NCBI GenBank assembly: GCA_030789695.1
Contig: CM061141.1
Location: 320,790,452-320,854,451, forward strand
Length of the DNA: 64,000 nt
Reading direction: 5' to 3'
Origin: Scilla litardierei
Taxonomy: Eukaryota > Streptophyta > Magnoliopsida > Asparagales > Asparagaceae
Shown: one piece after another, positions 30,644-41,902 of the stretch
How the letters are laid out: the number at the start of each line of letters is the position of its first letter
How positions within the stretch are numbered: position 1 is the first letter of the stretch
Program-made: the position numbers and the translations under genes
Notes under the pieces: generated by a model
What the model saw: the letters and a program-made list of their open reading frames with translations, nothing else
Database searches by the model: none
Told to the model about the DNA's origin: nothing

Positions 30644-33367
30644 TGTAACACCCCGCTTCCCAAAAACGTCGGAAGCGAGAGTGTTACCGAGGTCCGCATG
30701 AACTGGAGCGGTGAAGCTCAAGTTCAATAAGCGCCTGTGGTAAAAACGCAGGGGAGGTCCTTGCATGCTTTTCAGAAACAATAAAAATATTACAAGCCAT
30801 ATCCAGAAAAATAAACGTCCGTACAAGAAATAAAACGACAAGCCTCAGCTAGGCCAAAATACAACAATGATAACGTACACTCAACAATAACAGAAAGTAA
30901 ACTACGGCAAGCAGCAACGGAAATAGCCCACTTGTCCTCCGCAGGGAGAGACTCGGCGTCTACAGCAAACTTATGACTCTCCAAATCTGGTGTCTCGTAA
31001 GGAACCTCCTGATACTCAAGCTCGGAATCTGACATACATCCAAAAACATGAATGTATGTCAGCAAGGGTCTGCAAGAAGATGTTAGAAACCCAAGGCAAG
31101 ATATATACATGTTTACACTGAATTTAAGAGATAATTATAACTTAAACGAGATAACAATAAAAGTTTAAGCATGCTGATTTTAAAGTAAATAAATCCTATC
31201 ATATAGTTCTAAGCAATTTGATAAGTAAAGTAAAGCATGTCAATTTCACTGAGATAACAATTTCACTTTGCAAGTTTCATGTTAGTGTCACACGTCTATC
31301 ATAGGGTTCTCGCCTTTAGGTCGTGATGAGTGAGTCGTTCTTCTCACGGGGCCTTACCGTGATTGGCGCTAACCCACCGCATACGGGTGGTGCCCTTGGA
31401 GAGAGTACCCCGTCATACTCCTAGTGGACGCTCAACCCTAACCCCAGCCCAAGATTTGTGCTGGAATACGAGCCAGCCTAGTCAACTCACATGACATCAC
31501 GAAAGTCACGATTTCGCCTTCGAGGTGCACGATTTCACGATGTCACACTCTTGTTAGTTATTTTGAGACATGCAGCAATTGAATACATGATCATTTATCT
31601 TTATACAACAATTTCCATGGTTACGAGAGTGTCAAGCAATATTTACAACAATTTAACAAAAATACTGAGTATGTGAATTTAACGAATACGACATGAAAAA
31701 CTGATTTTCTTCGCTAATGTTCTAAAATAAGATACGTCAAATTATATGCATTTGGATCACATTTTTAGCCACGGATGTCGTGGAAGTGATTTCGTGCGTC
31801 ATTTCATGTGCAGGTTTTGAGTTATGCAACTTTACAGGTAAAAGGCTAAATAAGCATCTATTTCAGAAATTCACTATAAATTGCAGACTTGCCTGATTTC
31901 GACGATTTTGGTGCCGTTGGGTTCGCCTTGACGGGTACTTCATTACGGTGATAGTGGTTCTCTGTTTTAGTTAAACAAATCAATGAATTAGATATTTCGT
32001 GAAGCCAACACATTATTAAATTAATCTCTAAAGTGTGTTCGTCTAATTTTATCGGGTTCTCCGGCTAGTGTAACGTTTATATTGTGTTACGCTAACAGGG
32101 TACACCTTATTATATTCTAGTTTAATCAACCTAACGTTATTTACAATACTAACATGCTGAAATTTAAATAACATCTTAACAAATCGTTATTTAATTTAAA
32201 CTAACACTAACAACCTACTAATTAACCCCATTAAGCTAATCATGTCATTTAATGGGTCTACCTACTCCACCTACTAACTTTTGACTATGGGGTAATAGGT
32301 TAACATGTTATAACTTATATCATTTCTTAACACTATTTAAAATAACCATATCCCTAACTCTCTCTCTCTCTCTTTCACTCTTTAAGGCTAAGACTCCCCT
32401 TTTGACTCCCTGCCATCTCATTTACTCTCCCTCTCAGCCTTTCTTTCTCTTTCTCTTGCTGTTCTGCCATCTCTTTTCTTTTTTTTCAAATGTTTGCGGG
32501 CCAAGGGGAGAACTCATGCCAAAACGAAGGGAGAGGGGTTCTCACGCACAGAGGGGGTGGCGGACGACAGCTACTGGGCGACTGGGGCGGTGGACGGCCG
32601 ACGACCAGAGGTTTGGGCGGCCTGCAGGAGGACGGCGACGGGCTGACGGCGGGAACGGCGGTCTGCCGGCGACGGGTTGAGGTGGAGGCCGGCCTAGGAG
32701 AGGGGAGGAGAAGATGAAGGGAAGAGGAGATTTGGGGTTTTGCAAGAACTGAAATTGTAAGAATCTGAACTCTATTTCAGATTCGATTTGTATCCTCTTC
32801 TTGATTCTACCTGATTTCAAAAATCAGTTGGGGTTTTGTATTTGGAAATGGATTTGGGGGATTGATGGGTTGGGAACTGATTTTGGGGCTGATTGTAGGA
32901 TTTGGGAATGGTGTTTTGATTTCTGAAGTTGGATTTGGTAGGGAGAATTTGGATTTCTGATTTGTGTTTTGGCTTGGAGAACCTTGCAGGGGAAGAGGAA
33001 GTTGCAGGTTGGTTTTGCCCTGTCGCCGCTGTTGTAACTGTTATAGGAATAGTGAGGGGAGCGTATTGAAGGAGAGATAGCTGGAGGTGGGGGTGGATTG
33101 ATGAGGGATGTTGGATCTCACCAACAGGTAGAGGTGGGATTCAATGTGGGGTTTAATTAGTATAATTTAATTAGGGTTAAAGCTAATCAATATTTGATTA
33201 GGGATATTTTAATTAGTGTAATTAATTACGCATGCCATGATAAGAAAACATCCGAGACGTGCTCACGTCGACGCATAAAAGAACTCGCGCACAAAAATAT
33301 CCGAACGATCAAAACAAAAATACGGGCACACATAATAATCATACGCCTAGAAATACCGGCCGTTACA
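30644..33367 (-). mobile_element. 3' LTR of gypsy element D (2724 bp, minus strand)
   Basis: On the plus strand it starts TGTAACACCCCGC and ends CGGCCGTTACA. Together with the right LTR (38135-40203) it bounds element D, with target duplication GTTAG (30639-30643 and 40204-40208). It contains a stem-loop (31030-31061), a short acidic ORF read on the minus strand, and a GC-rich core (32480-32710). It keeps a segment (31013-31668) that the other LTR has lost. Confidence 0.95.
30908..31054 (-). CDS. Short acidic ORF in LTR D leader
   Basis: On the minus strand an ATG in the stem-loop arm near 31037 starts MSDSELEY; an upstream in-frame ATG-like extension is possible. It continues QEVPYETPDLES and DAESLPAED, an acidic stretch resembling those in LTR A and LTR E, before reading into less conserved sequence. 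The exact end is uncertain because the frame continues further left to 30790. Confidence 0.3.
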
Positions 33368-33380
33368 TTCTAACCACCTT
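33368..33380 (-). other. Polypurine tract of element D
   Basis: On the minus strand, AAGGTGGTTAGAA directly precedes the TGTAACGG LTR start. It matches the tracts of A, C and E in position and sequence. Confidence 0.75.
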
Positions 33381-33412
33381 AAGAAAAATTCCTCCCTCGG
33401 AATTCTTACCCA

Positions 33413-34315
33413 CTAAAGAGCAGGGAACAAATATGGATAACGCTCTCGTATCTCATCTTCTCGCTCCCAGGTAGACTCTCCTGGCGAGTCGCGATGCCAC
33501 ATCACTCTGACTAGATCAATAGTCTTGTTCCTGAAGAATTTCTGATGTCGATCTAGGATCTCCACTGGTTGTTGTTCGTACGTCAGGTCTGGTCGAACTG
33601 TAATCTCAGAGTAGTCCACAGCATGAGAAGGGTTGCTGATAAAACGACGGAGCTGGGACACATGGAAGACGTCGTGAACTCCCTCTAAGGACGGTGGAAA
33701 AACTAAGCGATATGCTACTTCTCCAACTCGCTCCAGCACATCGAAAGGTCCAATAAATCGCGGACTAAGCTTGCCTCTCTTCCCAAATCGGATCACTTCT
33801 CGATTCCAGGAGATCTTCAGGAACACTTGATCTCCCGGCTGAAACTCCAAAGGACGCCGTTTAGCATCTGTCCAATGCTTATAACGGTCCTGGGCGATTC
33901 GAAGCTTGTCCCTGATATCTCACACAACATCAACCGCTTCGACTATCATCTCTGGCCCCAAAAGTTCTCTATCACCGATGTCATCCCAACTCAGTGGCGA
34001 TCGACATTTCCTTCCGTAGAGAGCAGCAAATGGTGCTATGCCAATGCTCGCCTGATAGCTATTGTTGTAAGAGAACTCCACCAGGTGCAGATGATCCTCC
34101 CATGAGCCCTTGAGATCCAACATGCAGGCTCTCAACATGTCCTCCAATATCTGGATAGTGCGCTCCGACTGTCCATCCGTCTATGGGTGATATGCAGTAC
34201 TGAATTTCAGACTGGTACCCAGATTGGTCTGCAGACTCTTCCAGAACAGAGATGTGAATCTCGTATCACGATCTGATACAATGCTCACAGGGACTCCATG
34301 CAAGCGCACGATCTC
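33413..34315 (-). pseudogene. pol: Integrase 3' part and chromodomain of element D
   Basis: Read on the minus strand from the intron acceptor, the frame gives IVRLHGV, then SDRDTRF (second catalytic Asp), a stop (CAG to TAG type, near 34182), and [14 protein letters not shown] (catalytic Glu). NNSYQASIG and [10 protein letters not shown] follow. A stop at 33920-33922 interrupts before EFQPGDQVFLK. The last 145 codons are open and hold the GPFDVLERVG and VFHVSQLRRF motifs and a C-terminal chromodomain-like module (EILDRHQKF to ESTWEREDEIRERYPYLF). This end is typical of Tekay/Del chromoviruses, where the chromodomain is thought to guide integration into heterochromatin. Confidence 0.9.
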
Positions 34316-34384
34316 CTACACGACATAATTCACATCACGACTAGTACTAGAAGGAAATTATTAAGGTATGAGTTAGGTCATTGC
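34316..34384 (-). other. Candidate integrase intron of element D, 69 nt
   Basis: On the minus strand the exon ends ATGGAG, the insert starts GCAATGACC and ends GTCGTGTAG, and the exon resumes GAGATCGTG. Removal joins KYME to EIVRLHG in phase 0. If retained, TAA follows after three codons. The position is identical to element E and both share CCTTCTAGTAC in the middle. The donor is GC rather than GT. Confidence 0.65.
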
Positions 34385-36531
34385 CTCCATATACTTCCTT
34401 GCTAATATCTCCGTGGATTGTCCAACTTGGAAAGGTATAAAATGCGCAGACTTGGTCAATCGTTTGACGATGACCCAGATCGCGTCGTTCTGCCTGGTGC
34501 TCCGAGGTAAGTCAGTCATGAAGTCCATCGTGATGTGCTGCCACTTTCACTCTGAAATCAACAGGGGTTGAAGTAATCCGGCAATGCGATGGTGTTCAGC
34601 CTTCACTTGCTGACACACGAGGCACTTGGCAATGCTACATGCCACACTTCTCTTCATCCCATGCCACCAGAAATTCTGTCGAAGGTCCTTGTACATCTTC
34701 GTACCTCCAGGATGAATAGAATAAGGTGAACTGTGCGCCTCATTCATCAACTCATATCTGATATCCCCTGCAGGTACACAGATCCTGCTACCATATCTCA
34801 AAGATCTATCCTTATGGATGAGAAAATCTGTCCGAAGCCCTGCTTCAACCTTCTCTCTGATCTTCTTCAACTTAGCATCTCTAGCTTGAGCAGTCTTGAT
34901 CCGATCCACAATCGTCGATTGAATCTGCATGTTCATCAACGACGATGTGACTCCTGGTAGGACAGCCTCAACATCTATTTCTCACAGATCCTGCTGCAAT
35001 CTCCACTGAGCTGTGAGAATCATCACTCTGGGCAGTCGACTCAAGGCATCCGGTACGACATTCACCTTTCCTGGATGATACTGAAGGTCGATGTCGTAGT
35101 CTGCCATCAATTCCAACCATCTGCACTGCCTCATATTCAGCTCCTTCTGAGTGAATATATATTTCAAACTTTTGTGATCAGTGAAAATTTTCACTTTCTC
35201 ACTCAGTAAGAAATGCCTCCAAATCTTCAAAGAAAAGATGACTGCAACTAACTCCAAGTCGTGACTCGGATAATTCTTCTCGTGGATCTTCAACTGCCGA
35301 GAGGCATAAGCGACTACATGATCATGCTGATGCAGAACACATCCAAGTCCCTTGCCTGATACGTCGCAGAAGATCTCGAAGCCTCCGCTTTTGTCCGAAA
35401 TAGCTAAAACTAGTGCAGTAGTCAGTCTCTCCTTCAAAGTAGAAAGAGCTTGCTCACAAGAGTCTGACCAATTGAACTTAACATCGTTCATTGTCAATCT
35501 CGTCATCGGCTCAGCTATACTCGAGAAATCCTTGATAAATCTGCGGTAGTATCCAGCCAATCCGAGGAAACTCCTGATGTCCGATGCCGATCGAGGTGCA
35601 AGCCATTCGCTGATTGCTCTGACCTTTTCTGGATCCACTGAGATGCCAGCTCCTGATACTACATGCCCAAGAAATGCAACTCTGTCCAGCCAGAATTCGT
35701 ATTTGCTGTACTTGGCATATAGTCTATGGTGACGGAGCGTCTCCAATACCATCTTCAAGTGCTCTGCATGCGCCTCCTTGCTCCTCAAGTACACCAGGAT
35801 ATCATCTATGAAGATCACCACGAACTTGTCGAGGAAGTCATAAAAGATAAGGTTCATGAGATTCATGAACACAGCAGGCACATTGGTCACACCGAACGGC
35901 ATAACAACGAACTCATAATGCCCGTACTTAGTCCGAAAAGCTGTCTTGGGCACATCTTCCTTCTTGACTCTGACTTGATGATATCCGCTCCGGAGGTCCA
36001 ACTTTGAAAATACTCTCGATCCACCAAGCTGATTGAAGATATCATCAATACGGGACAGCGGGTACTTGTTCTTCACTGTGATCTGATTCAACTCTCGATA
36101 ATTAATGCACATCATCCTCGATCCATCCTTCTTCTTCACCAGCAAGACGGGTGCACCCCAGTGAGATACGCTGGGATGAATGAAACCCTTCTGCATTAGC
36201 TCATCCAACTGCTTCCTCAGCTCTTCTAACTCTGTCGGGGCCATACGGTACGACGCCTTCGAAATTGGTTCAACGCCTGGCATAAGATTAATGCTGAAAT
36301 CCAATGCTTGGTCAGGCGACAATCCAGAAATGTCTTCAGGGAAGACGTCTTCAAAATCTCTCACTACTGCAAGCTTCGCTGGTTCAGCTACCATGGATGC
36401 AATAGTCAATCTGTACGGCTGGGCTCAAAACTTGACAGTTCCAAGCGAACGTCCTCCACTGACAAACTCGAATACTGGGTGGTCAGGAATCTCGAATACC
36501 ACTTTCTTCCTGCGACAGTCGATTGTGGCAT
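34385..36531 (-). pseudogene. pol: Reverse transcriptase, RNase H and integrase N-terminus of element D
   Basis: Read on the minus strand. A stop near 36424 breaks the linker; then 475 codons are open from 36409. The order is [17 protein letters not shown] fingers ([24 protein letters not shown]), [10 protein letters not shown], catalytic FIDDILVY, then RNase H ([36 protein letters not shown]). A TGA at 34982-34984 and a Trp-to-TGA stop at 34547-34549 interrupt the same frame. The integrase zinc-binding part ([18 protein letters not shown]) and first catalytic Asp (MDFMTDLP) follow, to KYME at the intron donor. D once encoded a complete polyprotein. Confidence 0.92.
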
Positions 36532-36809
36532 AAAAGCTCCTAACCAGTCAATGTCGAGAATAGCATCGAAGTTGGGTAGATCGTGGACAGTGAAGTCAGC
36601 ATATAATTCGTGTCCACTAACCACCAACAGGCATGGTCTACATTCCAATGCAACCTTCACTACACCATTCCCAGTTGTAATATTCCAACACTTAGGAAGT
36701 GTATAGGTGGGTATCGAGTGTTCGACTACGAACTTCCGAGATAGGATGCACACGGAAGCTCCAGAATCGAATAGGATCAAGGCCGGGTGAGATGAAACTA
36801 AGATGACAC
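36406..36809 (-). pseudogene. pro: Protease of element D
   Basis: Read on the minus strand from the gag-protease intron acceptor: VILVSSHPALILFDSGASVC carries the aspartic protease D-S-G. It is followed by SRKFVVEHSIPTYTLPKCWN and DAILDIDWLG. A frameshift near 36530 after DIDWLGAF puts the linker to RT in another frame. Confidence 0.88.
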
Positions 36810-36894
36810 CTAAGGGTAACATGCAACTAGATTAACATGGGTCTAACTAGTCAAACATAAATGCATAAATAAGGAAGACTATTCTAGAGATTAC
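36810..36894 (-). other. Candidate gag-protease intron of element D, 85 nt
   Basis: On the minus strand: ATTACAG/GTAATC at the donor, TACCCTTAG/GTGTC at the acceptor. Removal joins VITG to VILVSSHPA in phase 1. Retention gives VITGNL and a stop. Same site as B and E. Confidence 0.75.
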
Positions 36895-38008
36895 CTGTAA
36901 TCACGTCGTCCTCAGCTTCAGCCTCAACGGCTGTCATAGTGAAAGCTCGATGCTTCGGCGGATTGGCCTGCTGAAAGGCTCGATCCTGTGGAACTAGAGG
37001 TGGTCCACGCTGTCCAGGTGCCGGACAGTTACTGAGCGGGTCCAGGTGCTCCAGCAGGCACGGGTCGGGAACCGCGGGTGCAATCCTTTGCAACATGAGT
37101 AGGCAACCCACAGATCAAACACTGATTCAGCATCCTCCTACAGTCTTTCTTCATATGTCCCAGCTTGCCGCAGTAGTTGCAAGTCACATGAGCTCGGCTG
37201 GGCCCAGGTGCAGCTGGCCTCTTGAACTGTGTGGTCTGAACGAGACGAAAACCGGGCCTAGGTGCATTCCTCAGCAGCTCCATCGGGCGCTTGCCTGCTC
37301 CAACTGAAGGTCCCTCGGGGAGTCTCGCCACAACCTCATGCTCACGAGCACAATCCAGAACGTCCTGAAGTGTCGTCAGTCTCGCCGAGGTCATCGAGGC
37401 TTGGACCTTGGGATTCAGGCCATTGCGAAACTGAAACGAACAGTCTTCAGGGTCTTTAACCATGTGAGGTGCAAAACGGCTAAGCATAGCAAACTCTGTC
37501 TCATACTCGTCTACGGTCCTATCTCCTTGGACCAGGTTAGCGAAATGCTGCTGAAGCTCTCTTTTGGCTGCTTTAGGAAAATATTTAGCATCGAACCTTT
37601 CCCTAAACATGCCCCAAGAGATCGGTCTGACCAGACGTTTCTCCTCCAACTGCCACCAGCTCCTGGCATTGTCGGTCAGCTGTAGTTTTGCTACATCAAC
37701 CCATCCAGCCTGAGGGATATATGCAGCATTCAGCTATCTTCAGTCCCTTGAACCCATTCATCAGCTCCTAGAGGCCCTTCTTTTCCAGAGAAGCTCTTGG
37801 GCTGCAACTCATGGAACTGTCTAGCTCCTGGTTCTGCCTTTGGGGGCGGTGGTGGTGCAATCTGAGCAGGTTGCTATCCCTGCTGAATCAGCTAATGCTG
37901 GACCTCTAACATCCCCCTTATGACTCCGAGGAGTACATTGATATCAGCACATCTGTTAGCTGCATTATCGTTCCCATTTCCATTCCTGGTGTTGTATCCT
38001 CATGCCAT
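36895..38008 (-). pseudogene. gag: Ty3/gypsy gag of element D (broken)
   Basis: On the minus strand the ATG at 38008-38006 is followed at codon 3 by TGA, and several CAG-to-TAG type stops follow in the N-terminal region. From 37649 the core is open for 206 codons. It includes PISWGMFRERFDAKYFP, VDEYETEFAMLSRFAPH, and both CX2CX4HX4C knuckles intact (CNYCGKLGHMKKDC, CLICGLPTHVAKDC). A frameshift near 37040 precedes the tail ending TMTAVEAEAEDDVITG at the conserved splice donor. Most similar to the gag genes of A and E. Confidence 0.92.
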
Positions 38009-38009
38009 G

Positions 38010-38111
38010 CTGGGACAAGAAAACCTCAAATCAAACTCATATACATAGTTGCTCTAGATGTTTGGCTAATAATAACATTCATATTGTTCCGAATTTTCGA
38101 AGACGCATGAC
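38010..38111 (-). other. Candidate leader intron of element D, 102 nt
   Basis: On the minus strand: donor GCAG/GTCATG at the end of the post-LTR block (38134-38109), acceptor TTTTCTTGTCCCAG one base before the gag ATG. It contains upstream ATGs that splicing would remove. Confidence 0.38.
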
Positions 38112-38134
38112 CTGCATGGGCCACCACTGAAACC

Positions 38135-40203
38135 TGTAATGCCCCGCTGCCCAAAAACGTCGGAAGCGAGAGTGTTACCGAGGTCTGCATGAACTGGAGC
38201 TGTGAAGCTCAAGTTCAATAAGCGTCTGTGGTAAAAACACAGGGGAGGTCCTTGCATGCTTTTCAGAAACAATAAAAATATTACAAGCCATATCCAAAAA
38301 AACGTCCGTACACGAAATAAAATGACAAGCCTCAGCTGGGCCAAAATACAACAATGATAACGTACACTCAACAATAACAGAAAGTAAACTACGGCAAGCA
38401 GCAATAGAAATAGCCACTAGTTCTCCGCAGGGAGAGACTCGGCGTCTACAGCAAACTCCTAACTCTCCAAATCAGGTGTCTCGTAAGGAACCTCCTGAGT
38501 ATGTGAATTTAACGAATACGACATGAAAAACTGATTTTCTTCGCTAATGTTCTAAAATAAGATATGTCAAATTATATGCCGTTGGATCACATTTTTAGCC
38601 ACGGATGTCGTGGAAGTGATTTCGTGCGTCATTTCATGTGCAGGTTTTGAGTTATGCAACTTTACACGCAAAAGGCTAAATAAGCATCAACCTTCAGAAA
38701 TTCACTATAAATTGTATACTTGCCTGATTTCGGCGATTTTGGTGCCGTGGGTTCGTCTTGACGGGTACTTCATTACAGTGATAGTGGTTCTCTGTTTTAG
38801 TCAAACAAATCAATGAATTATATATTTCGTGAAGCCAACACATTATTAAATTAATCTCTAAAGTGTGTTCGTCTAATTTTATCAGGTTCTCCGGCTAGTG
38901 TAACGTCTATATTGTGTTACGCTAACAGGGTACGCCTTATTATATTCTAGTTTAATCAACCTAACGTTATTTACAATACTAACATGCTGAAATTTAAATA
39001 ATATCTTAACAAATCGTTATTTAATTTAAACTAACACTAACAACCTACTAATTAACCCATTAAACTAATCATGTCATTCAATGGGTCTACCTACTCCACC
39101 TACTAACTTTTGACTATGGGGTAATAGGTTAACATGTTATAACCTATATCATTTCTTAACACTATTTAAAATAACCATATCCCTAACACACTCTCTCTCT
39201 CTTTCACTCTTTAAGGCTAAGACCCCCGTTTTGACTCCCTGCCATCTCATTTACTCTCCCTCTCAGCCTTTCTTTCTCTTTCTCTTGCTGTTCTGCCATC
39301 TCTTTTCTTTTTTATTTTTTTTTCAAATGTTTGCAGGCCAAGGGGAGAACTCACGCCAAAACGAAGGGAGGTGGGTTCTCACACAGAGGGGGCAGGGGAC
39401 GACAGCTCCTGGGCGACGGGGGCGGTGGACGGCCGGCGACCGGCAGTTTGGGCGGCTTGCTGGCTGACGGCGGCGGGCTGACGGCGGGAACGGTGGTCTG
39501 CCGACGGCGGGTTGAGGTGGAGGCCAGCGTAGGAGAGGGGAGGAGAAGATGAAGGGGAGAGGAGGTTTGGGGTTTTGCAAGAACTGAAATTGTAATAATC
39601 TGAATTCTATTTCAGATTCGATTTGTATCCTCTTCTTGATTCTTCCTGATTTCAAAAATCAGTTGGGGTTTTGTATTTGGAAATGGATTTGGGGGATTGA
39701 TGGGTTGGGAACTGATTTTTGGGGCTGATTGTAGGATTTGGGAATGGTGTTTTGATTTCTGAAGTTGGATTTGGTGGGGAGAATTTGGATATCTGATTTG
39801 TGTTTTGGCTTGGAGAACCTTGCACTGGAAGAGGACATTGCAGGTTGGTTTTGCCCTGTCGTCGTTGTTGTAATTGTTATAGGAATAGTTAGGGGAGCGT
39901 ATTGAAGGAGAGATAGCTAAAGGTGGGGGTGGATTGATGAGGGATGTTGGATCTCACCAACAAGTAGAGGTGGGATTCAATGGGGGTTTTAATTAGTATA
40001 ATTTAATTAGGGTTAAAGCTAATCAATATTTGATTAGGGATATTTTAATTTGGGTAATTAATTACTCACGCCATGATAAGAAAACATCCGAGACGCGCTC
40101 GAATCGACACACAAAAGAACTCGCGCACAAAAATATCCGAACGATCAAAACAAAAATACGGGCACACATGATAATCATACGCCTAGAAATACCGGCCGTT
40201 ACA
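38135..40203 (-). mobile_element. 5' LTR of element D (2069 bp, internally deleted)
   Basis: It matches the left LTR but lacks a 656-bp segment (31013-31668 of the left copy), joined at a shared CTGA (38495-38500). The lost part holds the stem-loop and short ORF. It ends CGGCCGTTACA, followed by target duplication GTTAG. Confidence 0.95.
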
Positions 40204-41902
40204 GTTAGAATAGGTGTAAGTAGGTGGGATTATTAAACATGATGTTAACCTTACCATTAGCTAGAATTAGGTTAATATTAGTTAGTAGGTTGTTAATGCT
40301 AATTTTAAATGTTAACTTGTTAATGTTATTAATTTCAGCATGTTAAGCATTGATGTTAGGGTAATAATATTAGTATGAAATAAGGTGTATCATATTAGTA
40401 TAATACAATATAAACATCACCCTAGCCAGATAACCCAATAAAATCAGACGAACCCAATTCAAGGATTATTTAAACATTGTGCTTATCTTGCAATAGATCT
40501 AATTCAGTGATATGTTTGACTGAAACAGAGAACCAGACATACCATTACGTCGTACCCATCAAGACGAACCCAACGACACCAAAATCGCAGAAATCTGGCA
40601 AGGGTTCAATTTATAGTGAATTTTTGAAGTTAGATACTCATGTAGTCTTTTGCTTGTAAAGTTGTATAACTCAAAATCTACACGTGAAATGACGCGTTAA
40701 ATTACTACCATGACATTCTTGACTAAAAATGTGATCCAACGGCATATAACTTGGTATACCGTAGTTTAGAACAATAGCAAAGAAAATTAGTTTCCGTGTC
40801 ATGTTCGTTAAATTCTCATATTCAGCACTTTTGTTAAATTATTGTGAATGTTGCTCGACACTCTTGTAATCATGAAAATTGTGTATAAAAATAAATAACG
40901 ACATTATTTAATTGATGCATGTCTTGGAATAAATAACAAATGTGTGACTTCGTGAAATCGTGCGCCTCGAAGGAAAAATCGTGACTTTCGTGATGTCATG
41001 TGAGTTGACAAATTCGTGCTTGTAATATGGCTACTCCGTCGGTCATGTGTGACTAGTCTGGCTCGTGTTCCAGTAGGGTCACATATGACTAGTCTGGCTC
41101 GTGTTCCAGTATATGTCGGTTTAGCACCTTGCTCGTGTCCAGCACAACATTTTTGGGTGGGATTAGGGTTGAGCGGCTACTAGGCGTATGAAAGGGTACT
41201 CTCTTCAAGGGCACCACCCATGCGGTGGGTTAGCGTCAATCACGGTAAACCCCCATGTGAAGAACGACTCACTCATCACGACCTAAAGGCGAGAACCTTA
41301 TGCATGATAAAAAGCATTGCATTGTAATTGTAATAATCGTTGTCACTTGCTCGCACATTAGGATTGCCATGTTTATCGTGCTTACTTTCAATTTGTTATA
41401 ACTGCCATGTCATAACTGCTCACTTTACTTTTGCTTAGAACTACATGATAGGATGTATTTTACTTTATTTCATTTTATAATCAGCTTGTTTAAACTTATT
41501 GTCGTTATCATGTTTAATTTATTGATGCCTCTTAAATCCAGTATAATTTGTATATCTTGCCTTGGGTTTTCTGACATCTACTTGTAGACCCATGCTGACA
41601 TACATTCATGTTTTTGGATGTATGTCAGATCCTGAGCTATAGCACCAGGAGGACTAGTTGAGATAGCTGAACCAGTGGACCAAGAGTTGTTGACTAGTGA
41701 ACCACCATTGTACTTTTTTTCATTATTGTACGGGTCATAAGACCTACTCTTCTTTTCTACATTTGTTGCAATTCCGTTGAGATGTTTGATATCGTAATAA
41801 TATTTTATTTATATGTATTGTTTTTTATTAATGCAAGCAAGAACCTGCGGTATTTCACACAGACGCTTCATGTGTTAAGTTAAGAAGGAAAGAAAAGCAA
41901 AA
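40204..41902 (+). mobile_element. 3' LTR of element C, second part
   Basis: It continues the LTR of C after element D, matching 24513-26200 of the 5' copy. It has a stem-loop at 41596-41627 followed by the broken MSDPEL frame. It is cut after CAAAA (41898-41902) by element E, about 75 bp before the LTR end. Confidence 0.93.
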
